NCBI GenBank assembly: GCA_964565765.1
Contig: CAZMGF010000003.1
Location: 32,435-96,434, forward strand
DNA: 64,000 nt
From: Bog-1181 sp964565765
GTDB taxonomy: Bacteria; Oederibacteriota; PGYV01; Palsa-1178
Direction of reading: 5' to 3'
Shown piece by piece: positions 1 to 7,339 of this stretch. Position numbers and translations under genes: made by a program. Position 1 is the stretch's first letter; each line of letters starts with the position of its first letter. The notes beneath the pieces were generated by a model. That model made no database searches. It was not told the DNA's origin and saw only the letters and a program-made list of their open reading frames with translations.

Positions 1-479
1 TGATAGGCAAGGCGTTCCTCTATTTTCCGTCGGCCATCGCCATGACCCTTTTTCCCAAAGTTTCCGAGAGCCATGAGCTTAACAGGGGGACGAAGGCCCT
101 TTTATACAGGTCCCTTGGGCTGACAGCGGCGATATCCATTGCCGGAGTTGTATTTTGTTATTTCTTTCCGCGGGTTATAATCGGTATTATGTTCGGGGAA
201 AAATTTTACGCTATCGAAGGGATCGTAAGGCTCTTCGGCGCGGCCATATTTCCGCTGGTACTTTTTAATGTCGTCATAAACTACGCCCTTGCCGTGCACA
301 GGTACGCCTTCATATATATAATGTTCGGGGGGATACTGCTCTACGCGGCGCTTCTCTGGTTCTTCCACAGGGATTTTTACCAGGTGATAAGCGTTCTTTT
401 CGGTGTGACCCTTACGATTCTTATACTCACAATATTATCGCTTAAGGGCGAGGCAAAAACGGTGGAAAATGGAGTTTAA
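1..479 (+). CDS. Polysaccharide flippase (MATE/Wzx-like), C-terminal part only
   Basis: The reading frame is open from the first base of the window (first full codon at base 3), so only the last about 158 residues of this gene are present and the ATG at 42 is an internal methionine. The protein is very hydrophobic, with about four predicted membrane helices. A Phe-Pro-Lys-Val-Ser-Glu motif after a helix is typical of the Wzx/MATE polysaccharide exporters that flip lipid-linked glycans across the inner membrane. The stop overlaps the next glycosyltransferase start by 11 bases, which supports a polysaccharide operon. Family assignment is from hydropathy and motif only, since the N-terminal part lies outside the window. 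Confidence 0.7.
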   Translation, partial: IGKAFLYFPSAIAMTLFPKVSESHELNRGTKALLYRSLGLTAAISIAGVVFCYFFPRVIIGIMFGEKFYAIEGIVRLFGAAIFPLVLFNVVINYALAVHRYAFIYIMFGGILLYAALLWFFHRDFYQVISVLFGVTLTILILTILSLKGEAKTVENGV

Positions 480-1200
480 AAAACTATCAGTCTTAATGCC
501 CATGTATAACGAGGAGCTGGGCGCTGCGGCCAATATAATGGAAACAGACGCTTACTTTAAGCAAAGCGGCATCAAGTATGAGATTATAGTAATGGATGAC
601 GGCTCAAAGGACATGACCTATGACAGCGCCATGAAGGCAAGCAGGGAGCACATCAGGGTCTATAAACTCCAGAAAAACGAGGGCAAGGGAGAGGCGCTTC
701 GCATGGCATTTAACAACTGCTCGGGCGATCTTGTGATGTTTCTTGACGGCGACCTTGACATACATCCAAAACAGTTCGAAACCCTCTTTGAGGTGATGAA
801 AAAGGAAGGCAGCGACGTCGTTATCGGCTCAAAGCGCCACCCGCAGTCGGTATTAAACTACCCCAGGAGCAGAAAAATATTATCCTCCGGATATTTCTTT
901 ATAGTGAAAATGCTTTTCGGGCTTCCGTTAAGGGACACGCAGACCGGCATAAAGCTTTTTAAAGCGGAAGTGCTCAAAAAAACATTTCATAAGGTCCTTA
1001 TAAAAAGATACGCGTTTGACCTGGAACTGCTGATTCTCGCCCATCACAGCGGTTTTAAAATAGCAGAGGCTCCGGTGGTGGTGGATTACAGGGGCAAGTA
1101 CGGGCACATAACGGCGAAGCTTATTTTTAAAATGCTCTGGGACACGCTGGCGGTATTTTACAGATTAACCATTCTCAAATATTATGATAAGATTGATTAG
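469..1200 (+). CDS. Family 2 glycosyltransferase (dolichyl-phosphate mannose synthase-like)
   Basis: 243 residues, cytosolic GT-A fold. The N-terminus has the nucleotide-sugar binding pattern VLMPMYNEE, then DDGSKD, then NEGKGEAL and the metal-binding FLDGDLDIHP (DxD type) near residue 90, followed by SKRHPQS and the DTQTGIKLF acceptor-loop motif. This order is that of DPM1/undecaprenyl-phosphate sugar synthases, which load a sugar on a polyprenyl phosphate, but the long C-terminal membrane region of some relatives is missing. It starts inside the end of the flippase gene, which implies translational coupling. The exact sugar donor cannot be read from the sequence. Confidence 0.88.
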   Translation: MEFKKLSVLMPMYNEELGAAANIMETDAYFKQSGIKYEIIVMDDGSKDMTYDSAMKASREHIRVYKLQKNEGKGEALRMAFNNCSGDLVMFLDGDLDIHPKQFETLFEVMKKEGSDVVIGSKRHPQSVLNYPRSRKILSSGYFFIVKMLFGLPLRDTQTGIKLFKAEVLKKTFHKVLIKRYAFDLELLILAHHSGFKIAEAPVVVDYRGKYGHITAKLIFKMLWDTLAVFYRLTILKYYDKID

Positions 1201-1228
1201 CAGGTAAAATTAAATCCGGAGATGACTT

Positions 1229-2251
1229 GTGAAAACGGTTTCCATAATTATCCCCGTAAAAGAGGTCAATGACTACATCAGGGAATCCCTGCCTGAGATA
1301 AACAGCCTTGATTATGACATGAAAAAGGTCGAGGTCATTGTGCTGCCGGATGAGCCGGAGAAAATAAAGGGGAAATTCAGGTTCAAATTAAAAGTAATCC
1401 CGACGGGCCATATTTATCCCGGGGAAAAGCGGGATATCGGTATAAATCTGTCAAAAGGAGAAATCGCCGCGTTTATTGACGACGACGTTTTCCCAAAAAA
1501 GCAGTGGCTGAAAAGGGCGGTGGAGATATTTGAATCCGGCGCGCAAATTGGCGCGGTCTGCGGGCCGGCGGCAACTCCGGAAAACGACACCTATTTCAGG
1601 AAAGTCAGCGGGTTCATATATTCATCATTTTTGGGCGGAGGCGGTTACCGCTACCGTTATATGCCGGAAAAACCGCGTTTCGTGGACGATTATCCGTCAT
1701 GCAACCTGCTTATCAGGCGGGATGTGTTAAAAAAGGTCGGCGGGTTCAATACCGAGTTCTGGCCTGGTGAGGACACAGTGATATGCCTGAAAATAGTAAA
1801 GGATTTAAAACTTAAAATAGCGTATGATCCGGATGTTTTTGTCTACCATCACAGGCGCGATTTTTTCGCCGGCCATATGAACCAGGTGACAAATTACGCC
1901 CTGCACAGGGGATATTTTGTAAAAAAATTCCCCGAAACTTCTTTAAGGCCGGGGTATTTTATACCGAGCGCCTTCACAGCGTACCTTATAAGCTTTTTAT
2001 ACCCGCTTGTTTTCGGTATGCGCTGGCTCTCTGTGTGGTCCGTACCGCTGGAGATATATGTATTGCTTCTTTTCACAGATTCCATAAGGACGGCCGGGCC
2101 CGCATACGCGGCGCCGACAATGGCGGGGATATTTTTGACGCATATTTATTACGGTGTTTATTTTCTGAAAGGGCTGTTTTCATCCAGGCTTAATGAGGAA
2201 AAACAGCAAACCGGCGCCGATAAAAAGGTTGTTAAAAGGAGAAAAAAATGA
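1229..2251 (+). CDS. Family 2 glycosyltransferase with C-terminal membrane helices
   Basis: 340 residues from a GTG start preceded by GGAG at 1218-1221. The N-terminus has the GT2 pattern SIIIPVKEVNDYI, the DDDV metal-binding motif near residue 88, then a conserved W-P-G-E-D-T acceptor segment near residue 180 as in rhamnosyl and related transferases. About two to three hydrophobic segments follow residue 245, and the tail is strongly basic (KKVVKRRKK), so the catalytic domain is probably anchored on the inner face of the inner membrane. The stop overlaps the start of the radical SAM gene by 4 bases. Donor and acceptor are unknown. Confidence 0.85.
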   Translation: MKTVSIIIPVKEVNDYIRESLPEINSLDYDMKKVEVIVLPDEPEKIKGKFRFKLKVIPTGHIYPGEKRDIGINLSKGEIAAFIDDDVFPKKQWLKRAVEIFESGAQIGAVCGPAATPENDTYFRKVSGFIYSSFLGGGGYRYRYMPEKPRFVDDYPSCNLLIRRDVLKKVGGFNTEFWPGEDTVICLKIVKDLKLKIAYDPDVFVYHHRRDFFAGHMNQVTNYALHRGYFVKKFPETSLRPGYFIPSAFTAYLISFLYPLVFGMRWLSVWSVPLEIYVLLLFTDSIRTAGPAYAAPTMAGIFLTHIYYGVYFLKGLFSSRLNEEKQQTGADKKVVKRRKK

Positions 2252-3696
2252 AAATAATGATATCATACCCGCCCCTTGCGGGAGAGGGGACGCCCACTCT
2301 CGGGCAGAACAGGCAGTTCCAGTGGTTCCACAACCCTTCTTTTATTTATCCGATGGTGCCGGCTTCTGCCGCGACACTTTTAAAATCAAAAGGATATGAC
2401 GTGGTGTGGGATGATTCAATCGCGTTAAAACGCTCTTTCGATGAATGGGAAAAGCTGGCTGTTGCCGGGAAACCTGATTTTATTGCTTTTGAAACCAAGA
2501 CGCCGGTGGTAAAACAGCACTGGGCAATAATAGAAAAAATAAAGGAAAAAATACCCGGTGTAAAAACTATTCTTATGGGGGATCACGTCACGGCAATGCC
2601 GGAAGAGACAATGAAAAATTCAAAGGTTGATTTTGTCCTTACCGGCGGGGATTATGATTTCCTGCTTTTAAACATCCTGGAATATACAGAAAAAAAAGCG
2701 GATCTAGAGCCGGGCATATGGTACAGGGAAAATAATGAGATAAAAAATACAGGCAAGTTCAGGCTTGAGCACGACCTTAACACCCTTCCCTTGATAGACA
2801 GGGAACTGACAAACTGGAAACAGTATGGCGAAAAGTTCTTTAAATACAGCCCATATACATACACTATGGTGGGCCGCGACTGCCCCTGGGCAAAATGTAC
2901 CTTCTGCTCGTGGACGACCCTTTTCCCGGCATTCAGGACAAGGACACCGGAATCGCTTCTTGCCGAGATAGACATGCTTGTCAAAAAATACGGCATAAGG
3001 GAGATATTTGACGACACCGGAACGTTTCCGCGGGGGGAATGGCTGAAAAAGTTCTGCAACGGTATGATAGAAAGAAATTACAGGATATCACTTATGGGCA
3101 ATTTCAGGTTTGATTACATAAACGAAACTGTCGCTCCGCTCATGAAAAAGGCGGGATTCAGGCTGCTGAAATTCGGTCTTGAATCAGGCAATCAGGCCAC
3201 CCTTGACAGGCTGTGCAAGGGCACAAAAGTTGAGGATATCGAGAAAGGGTGCAAAATAGCAAAGGACGCGGGGCTCGGCGTGCACCTTACAATAATGGTG
3301 GGCTATCCGTGGGAGACGCGGGCGGACGCTATGCGCACATATGACCTCGCCAAAAAACTGCTTGATAAGGGGCTCGCGGACATGCTTCAGGCAACAGTGG
3401 TAATAGCTTATCCCGGCACCCCGCTTTACGCGCAGGCTGTCGAGAACAACTGGCTCAGGTTCGCGCCGGGCGAATGGGAAAAATTTGATATGACAAGGCC
3501 GGTTTTCAAGTTCCCTGATATGGAGCCGGCCGACGTAATGAAGATATGCGATGATATTTACAAGTCCTTTATGACCCCGAAGTTCATGATGCGCCAGATT
3601 TTATCAATGAGGACGTGGGAAGATTTTACGTTCATGTTCAAAGCAGGGCAGGCTGTGCTGGGGCATATAATGGATTTTAAGAGAGAGAAAAAATAA
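2248..3696 (+). CDS. B12-binding-domain radical SAM protein
   Basis: 482 residues. Residues 1-150 look like a cobalamin-binding Rossmann domain (hydrophobic strand then PPLAGEG, and later LMGDHVTAMPEE and LTGGDYDFLL). The radical SAM domain follows with its cluster motif near residue 213, DCPWAKCTFCSW. The cysteines are spaced CX4CX2C instead of the usual CX3CX2C. The segment LLKFGLESGNQATLDRL is the typical SAM-binding/ribose region. Such enzymes methylate or rearrange unactivated carbons. The gene overlaps the preceding glycosyltransferase, so a tailoring step on a surface glycan or lipid is a reasonable inference, but the substrate is unknown. Confidence 0.88.
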   Translation: MKIMISYPPLAGEGTPTLGQNRQFQWFHNPSFIYPMVPASAATLLKSKGYDVVWDDSIALKRSFDEWEKLAVAGKPDFIAFETKTPVVKQHWAIIEKIKEKIPGVKTILMGDHVTAMPEETMKNSKVDFVLTGGDYDFLLLNILEYTEKKADLEPGIWYRENNEIKNTGKFRLEHDLNTLPLIDRELTNWKQYGEKFFKYSPYTYTMVGRDCPWAKCTFCSWTTLFPAFRTRTPESLLAEIDMLVKKYGIREIFDDTGTFPRGEWLKKFCNGMIERNYRISLMGNFRFDYINETVAPLMKKAGFRLLKFGLESGNQATLDRLCKGTKVEDIEKGCKIAKDAGLGVHLTIMVGYPWETRADAMRTYDLAKKLLDKGLADMLQATVVIAYPGTPLYAQAVENNWLRFAPGEWEKFDMTRPVFKFPDMEPADVMKICDDIYKSFMTPKFMMRQILSMRTWEDFTFMFKAGQAVLGHIMDFKREKK

Positions 3697-3697
3697 A

Positions 3698-4669
3698 TTA
3701 AAATTTATAAAACCCCAGTTTTACCTTTATAGTCTCCACCGCGTATATCATCGGAACCATAAAGCAGAGATACGGGTGCAAAAACCACGCGGCATCCGGC
3801 TTTTTTATGTAATTTTTTATGGAATCATAAAGCGGCCTTATGACGGTAACCATTGACAATATCAAAAGCGCAAACCCGCTGTTTTTTGTCTCCCAGTTGT
3901 ACTTCCTAAGGTGGTTGTGTTTGTAATAAAGGAAAATATTACGTTTGCATTTCTTCAGGAACTCGGAAGCCGATGATACGTGGTTGTGGCCCGTTGAATT
4001 TTTCAGGAAAACATACTTATTGTGTCCCTTTGATATTATTTCCATATTTCCCTCTATATGAAAAAAATAGGGTTCGGTTTGTGTGAGTTTCAGCATATCC
4101 CTGCGAATTAAAAAACCCTGGCTGCCCACGGTGGGAACCCTGTCGGGGGAAAATGTTACCAGAAAGTGGTCGCCCTTATCTTCCGCGCTGCCGTATATTT
4201 TCCACTTTTCTTCTGTTGCCATGAACTTGTCGCGTTTTCCAAGGTAAAAGGCAATCGGGTCGTTTATTCCAAAAAGGGCGCAATACCTGTTGGCGGCCGG
4301 GTCGCTTTTTTTGTAATTGAAACGGCACGCTTCAACGGCAACTATATCCGGATAAAGGCGGAATTTATCCGCGGCGCCGGCAAGCCAGGTATCCTCTATA
4401 AAATAGTTGTCGATGTCCATAAGAAGAACAAGCTCTGATGAGCTTGCGGCAATACCGATTGACTTGCCACGCTCAATATGGCGCTCGCCGTTCTTTAATA
4501 CTATGCAGCCGTATTCTTCCGCAATCTCCACGGTTTTGTCGTTTGAATTGTCGTCAACAATGTAAACATTGACCTTTCCGGATTTATAAACCTGTTTTTT
4601 GATGGAATCAAGGCAGGTCTGTATGTGTTTTTCCCCGTTATAAACCGGGATTATTATGTCTATATCCAT
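3698..4669 (-). CDS. Family 2 glycosyltransferase, convergent to the polysaccharide locus
   Basis: 323 residues when started at the ATG at 4667-4669, which has GGAG five bases upstream; an in-frame ATG 9 codons earlier lacks such a site. The N-terminus IIIPVYNGEKHI with VDDNSND and LLMDIDNYF gives the GT2 donor and DxD-type metal sites. A later GSQGFLIRRD segment and a C-terminal pair of hydrophobic stretches resemble membrane-associated GT2 enzymes. The gene is convergent with the radical SAM gene, ending one base after it. Acceptor and sugar unknown. Confidence 0.85.
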   Translation of the reverse strand: MDIDIIIPVYNGEKHIQTCLDSIKKQVYKSGKVNVYIVDDNSNDKTVEIAEEYGCIVLKNGERHIERGKSIGIAASSSELVLLMDIDNYFIEDTWLAGAADKFRLYPDIVAVEACRFNYKKSDPAANRYCALFGINDPIAFYLGKRDKFMATEEKWKIYGSAEDKGDHFLVTFSPDRVPTVGSQGFLIRRDMLKLTQTEPYFFHIEGNMEIISKGHNKYVFLKNSTGHNHVSSASEFLKKCKRNIFLYYKHNHLRKYNWETKNSGFALLILSMVTVIRPLYDSIKNYIKKPDAAWFLHPYLCFMVPMIYAVETIKVKLGFYKF

Positions 4670-4765
4670 TTTTTCTCCGTTGTTGAGGTTTTGCATATAT
4701 TAGCAGATAAAAGGGAAGGTGTAAAGGGGGGGGGTAGGATGTGTTAATTATGCTATGTTTTTGTG

Positions 4766-4794
4766 TTGACAATAAAACTATATTTTATTATACT
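4766..4794 (+). promoter_or_regulatory. Sigma-70 type promoter for the tRNA/rpsP region
   Basis: TTGACA at 4766-4771 and TATACT at 4789-4794 with a 17-base spacer. It faces the tRNA-Phe gene 147 bases downstream and lies in the AT-rich gap 4670-4940, which holds no other gene I can support. It could drive the tRNA cluster and possibly the ribosomal protein operon. Confidence 0.7.
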
Positions 4795-4940
4795 TTTTAT
4801 TCGTTTTATGAAAATGGAGCTTTTGTATTTATGAGAGTTCCAGGTTTCTTTGTTTGGCTTTATTTTTTGATTTTGTTTCGCTTATTGGTTTTGCATTCTC
4901 ACTCTTGAATTTCTAACATACCGATTTATAATAGTGAGGT

Positions 4941-5016
4941 GCCGAGATAGCTCAGTCGGTAGAGCGGCAGACTGAAAATCTGCGCGTCGGCGGTTCAATT
5001 CCGTCTCTCGGCACCA
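4941..5016 (+). tRNA. tRNA-Phe (anticodon GAA)
   Basis: A 76-base cloverleaf: acceptor GCCGAGA pairs with TCTCGGC, D stem GCTC/GAGC, anticodon stem GCAGA/TCTGC with loop CTGAAAA giving GAA, T stem GGCGG/CCGTC with TTCAATT loop. The discriminator is A and CCA is encoded. It is the first of the tandem tRNA group. Confidence 0.96.
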
Positions 5017-5046
5017 TGAAGACGAGTTCTTTAAAAGCATATAAGA

Positions 5047-5122
<76 letters not shown>

Positions 5123-5127
5123 GTTTA

Positions 5128-5282
5128 GCTGATGTAGCTGAAGTCGGGGTCGGCCTATAAACTGGCCGACAAGATGAGAGGATGGACTTATTAATAATTG
5201 TTCGCTGAAGCTCGCAATGGCATCTTAGAGCAACTGATTCGTAATCAGTAGGTCACCGGTTCGATTCCGGTCATCAGCTCCA
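5128..5282 (+). tRNA. Interrupted second tRNA-Thr (CGT) copy, 155 bases
   Basis: The first 9 bases and the last 57 bases match the intact tRNA-Thr next door, including the anticodon arm (CGT), T arm, acceptor strand and encoded CCA. The D arm is broken by about 79 extra bases (roughly 5148-5225). The extra segment begins with a perfect 7-bp hairpin (5149-5155 with 5164-5170, loop TATAAACT). A 7-base direct repeat GCTGAAG occurs at 5137 and 5204. The T stem differs from copy 1 by a compensated pair (ACCGG/CCGGT against AGCGG/CCGCT), so the 3' part evolved as a working tRNA. It is either a tRNA with an unusual intervening sequence or a disrupted pseudogene. Confidence 0.6.
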
Positions 5283-5391
5283 TTTTTCAATGAAGCAGTG
5301 ACCGGACGGTTGAATACAGGTTCGGTACGGAAAGGCAGTAAGAGAAGTAAATAAAAATAAAATAATCTGAAATTTTTAGGAGGTAATAAAA

Positions 5392-5700
5392 GTGGCAGTA
5401 ATTATCAGGCTTAAAAGGATGGGCAAGGAAAACACCGCGTTTTACAGGATCGTGGTATCAGACGAGAGGAAATCCGCGAAGAGCGGCCCTTATATTGAGG
5501 AACTTGGATTTTATAACCCGGTAAAGAACCCGCCGGTTATAAAGCTTAACGGCGAGAGGGCCCTTTACTGGATAAGCAAGGGCGCGAAGACATCCCCGAC
5601 GATTGCTTCCATTATGAAATCGCAGGGAGTAAAGGTTCCGGCAAAGGCGCCAAAGGCCAAAAAGCCGAAAGTTAAAAAAGAAAAAAAGGCCGCGAAGTAA
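5392..5700 (+). CDS. rpsP: 30S ribosomal protein S16
   Basis: 102 residues from a GTG start; the site AGGAGGT at 5378-5384 lies seven bases upstream. The N-terminus MAVIIRLKRMGKENTAFYRI and the block around GFYNPVKNP are diagnostic of bS16, which binds 16S rRNA in the 30S body. The last about 20 residues are a Lys/Ala/Pro-rich tail beyond the conserved domain. It is the first gene of the rpsP-khpA-trmD-rplS cluster, three bases before khpA. Confidence 0.97.
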   Translation: MAVIIRLKRMGKENTAFYRIVVSDERKSAKSGPYIEELGFYNPVKNPPVIKLNGERALYWISKGAKTSPTIASIMKSQGVKVPAKAPKAKKPKVKKEKKAAK

Positions 5701-5703
5701 AAA

Positions 5704-5955
5704 ATGAAGGAAATTCTTGGTTATGTGGCGTCGCTGATAGTAAACGAGAAGGATAAGGTAGCCGTGCGCGAACTTGATGACGGCATGATAAAAAAGTATA
5801 TTGTGAAGGTATCCAAAAATGACGTTAAGAATATTATAGGCAGGGAAGGTAAGACCATCAAGGCTATAAGGAGCCTGATCTCAATGGCCTCCATTAATAA
5901 AGGAATCAAGAAAAAGATTCCGGTTGAGATAGTAGACGAGGACGGATGGATGTAA
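5704..5955 (+). CDS. khpA: KH-domain RNA-binding protein KhpA
   Basis: 83 residues, nearly all one KH domain. The RNA-binding GxxG loop is GREG in NIIGREGKTIKAIRSL. This is the YlqC/KhpA family, usually placed between rpsP and rimM-trmD, and in Firmicutes it partners KhpB. Here the gene overlaps trmD by 10 bases and no rimM lies between them. No KhpB-like gene is seen in this window. Confidence 0.93.
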   Translation: MKEILGYVASLIVNEKDKVAVRELDDGMIKKYIVKVSKNDVKNIIGREGKTIKAIRSLISMASINKGIKKKIPVEIVDEDGWM

Positions 5956-6683
5956 CGGTTCTTACGATATTTCCCGAGGTTTTTGAAAAGACCCTGGATT
6001 TTTCAATGATAAAAATAGCCGGGGAAACGGGAGCCGCGAAGTTCAGTGTGGTGAATATCAGGGACTTTGCGGAAGACAAACATAAGACGACGGACGACGT
6101 GCCTTTTGGCGGACTCGAGGGCATGGTAATGAAGATAGAGCCGCTTTATAAGGCGCTTGAAAATGTAAAGGCCAAAAGCAACGGTGAAAAACGCAGGGTT
6201 GTTCTTTTAAGCGCGTCGGGAAAAAAACTGACGCAAAAGAAGCTCGATGAATACTCGCGGCTTGATGAACTCGTGCTGGTTTGCGGAAGGTACGAGGGGG
6301 TTGACGAAAGGGTTCTTAATTTTATCGATGAGGAAATATGCATCGGAGATTACGTGCTCTCAGGCGGGGAATTCGGCGCTCTTGTTATTATAGAGGGCGT
6401 GATAAGGCTCCTGCCCGGGGTGCTCGGCAACGCTGATTCGGCCGTAAACGAATCTTTTGTGAACGGCATACTGGATTATCCGCACTATACGAGGCCCAGG
6501 GAATTTCTGGGGCTGGCAGTGCCGGAAGTCCTGACGTCCGGCAACCATGCGGAGATAAAAAAATGGCGCAGGAGGCAGGCTCTGAAAAAGACTTTTCAGA
6601 ACAGGCCGGATCTGCTTGAAAATATGGAAATGTCAAAGGAAGATAAAATATTTCTGGAAGAATTGAGAAACGAAAGGAGCTAA
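5946..6683 (+). CDS. trmD: tRNA (guanine37-N1)-methyltransferase
   Basis: 245 residues, the normal length. TrmD methylates G37 of tRNAs reading CUN, CCN and CGG codons and prevents +1 frameshifting. The N-terminus VLTIFPEVFE, the trefoil-knot SAM-binding segments LVCGRYEGVDERV and IGDYVLSGGE, and the later PHYTRP are all present. The ATG lies within khpA (10-base overlap), and rplS follows after three bases. The start is fixed by the family N-terminus. Confidence 0.97.
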   Translation: MDVTVLTIFPEVFEKTLDFSMIKIAGETGAAKFSVVNIRDFAEDKHKTTDDVPFGGLEGMVMKIEPLYKALENVKAKSNGEKRRVVLLSASGKKLTQKKLDEYSRLDELVLVCGRYEGVDERVLNFIDEEICIGDYVLSGGEFGALVIIEGVIRLLPGVLGNADSAVNESFVNGILDYPHYTRPREFLGLAVPEVLTSGNHAEIKKWRRRQALKKTFQNRPDLLENMEMSKEDKIFLEELRNERS

Positions 6684-6686
6684 AAA

Positions 6687-7187
6687 ATGGCGAACATCCA
6701 GGAAATTGTTAACAAATTATACAAGAAAAAGGGAAGGGACAACAGCCGCCTGGCCGTTGGTTCAACTCTCAAGGTCAACACAAGGATTCTTGAGGGCGGA
6801 AAGGAAAGGATACAGGCTTTTGAGGGCATCCTTATCGCAAAGAGGGGAACGGAACTTGACGCGATGATCACCGTAAGGAAAATTTCCGCGGGAGGCATCG
6901 GCGTCGAAAGGACGTTCCCTCTGCACTCGCCTATGATCGAGTCGATTACCGTACTTACGCAGGGAGACTCCAAAAAGGCGAAACTTTACCACTTAAGGAA
7001 TGCTTTCGGGGCAAAGGCCAAAAAAGAGGCTAAAAAGTTCGGAGCGGAAAACCTCTCGCTTGAGTCCGTTGAAGTCAACAAGGAAGCCGCCGAGATTGAG
7101 GCTGAAAAGGCAAAATCAAAAGAACAAAGAAAAGCCGAGCATGCGGAACAGAAAAAAGCGGATAAAAAAGCCGGAAAGAAAAAATAA
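6687..7187 (+). CDS. rplS: 50S ribosomal protein L19 with long charged C-terminal extension
   Basis: 166 residues, against about 115 for most L19 proteins. Residues 1-112 contain the conserved bL19 core (VGSTLKVNTRILEG, FEGILIAKRG, GVERTFPLHSP). The last about 50 residues are a Lys/Glu/Ala-rich, probably helical tail ending in repeated lysines. L19 sits at the 30S-50S interface. The site AGGAG lies seven bases before the ATG. It is the last gene of the operon and is followed by a strong terminator. Confidence 0.96.
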   Translation: MANIQEIVNKLYKKKGRDNSRLAVGSTLKVNTRILEGGKERIQAFEGILIAKRGTELDAMITVRKISAGGIGVERTFPLHSPMIESITVLTQGDSKKAKLYHLRNAFGAKAKKEAKKFGAENLSLESVEVNKEAAEIEAEKAKSKEQRKAEHAEQKKADKKAGKKK

Positions 7188-7213
7188 GACAGCTTTAAAG
7201 GAAGTATATAAGG

Positions 7214-7240
7214 GCCCGGGGAAACCCGGGCTTTTTTTTT
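7214..7240 (+). terminator. Rho-independent terminator after rplS
   Basis: A perfect 7-bp GC stem (7214-7220 with 7225-7231) closed by a GAAA tetraloop and followed by nine T. It ends the ribosomal protein operon. Confidence 0.93.
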
Positions 7241-7257
7241 GCCGGGACGGTTGTTTA

Positions 7258-7266
7258 TGCTATAAT
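7258..7266 (+). promoter_or_regulatory. Extended -10 promoter, tentative
   Basis: TGC followed directly by TATAAT at 7261-7266, an extended -10 element. No good -35 is visible because the terminator T-run occupies that place. It would give a leader of about 65 bases for the lipoprotein gene at 7340. Confidence 0.45.
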
Positions 7267-7339
7267 AAAGTCGCGTAAATTATTTGGGCGGTTTGCGCGG
7301 TAAAAAATTAATTATTAAAATTTTGTGGAGGTGGGTGGA

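Noticed and set aside
5128..5282. tRNA attachment site (att) of an integrated element
   Set aside because: Both 5' and 3' tRNA parts lie within 155 bases and no integrase is in the window, so an integration scar is less likely than an internal insertion.
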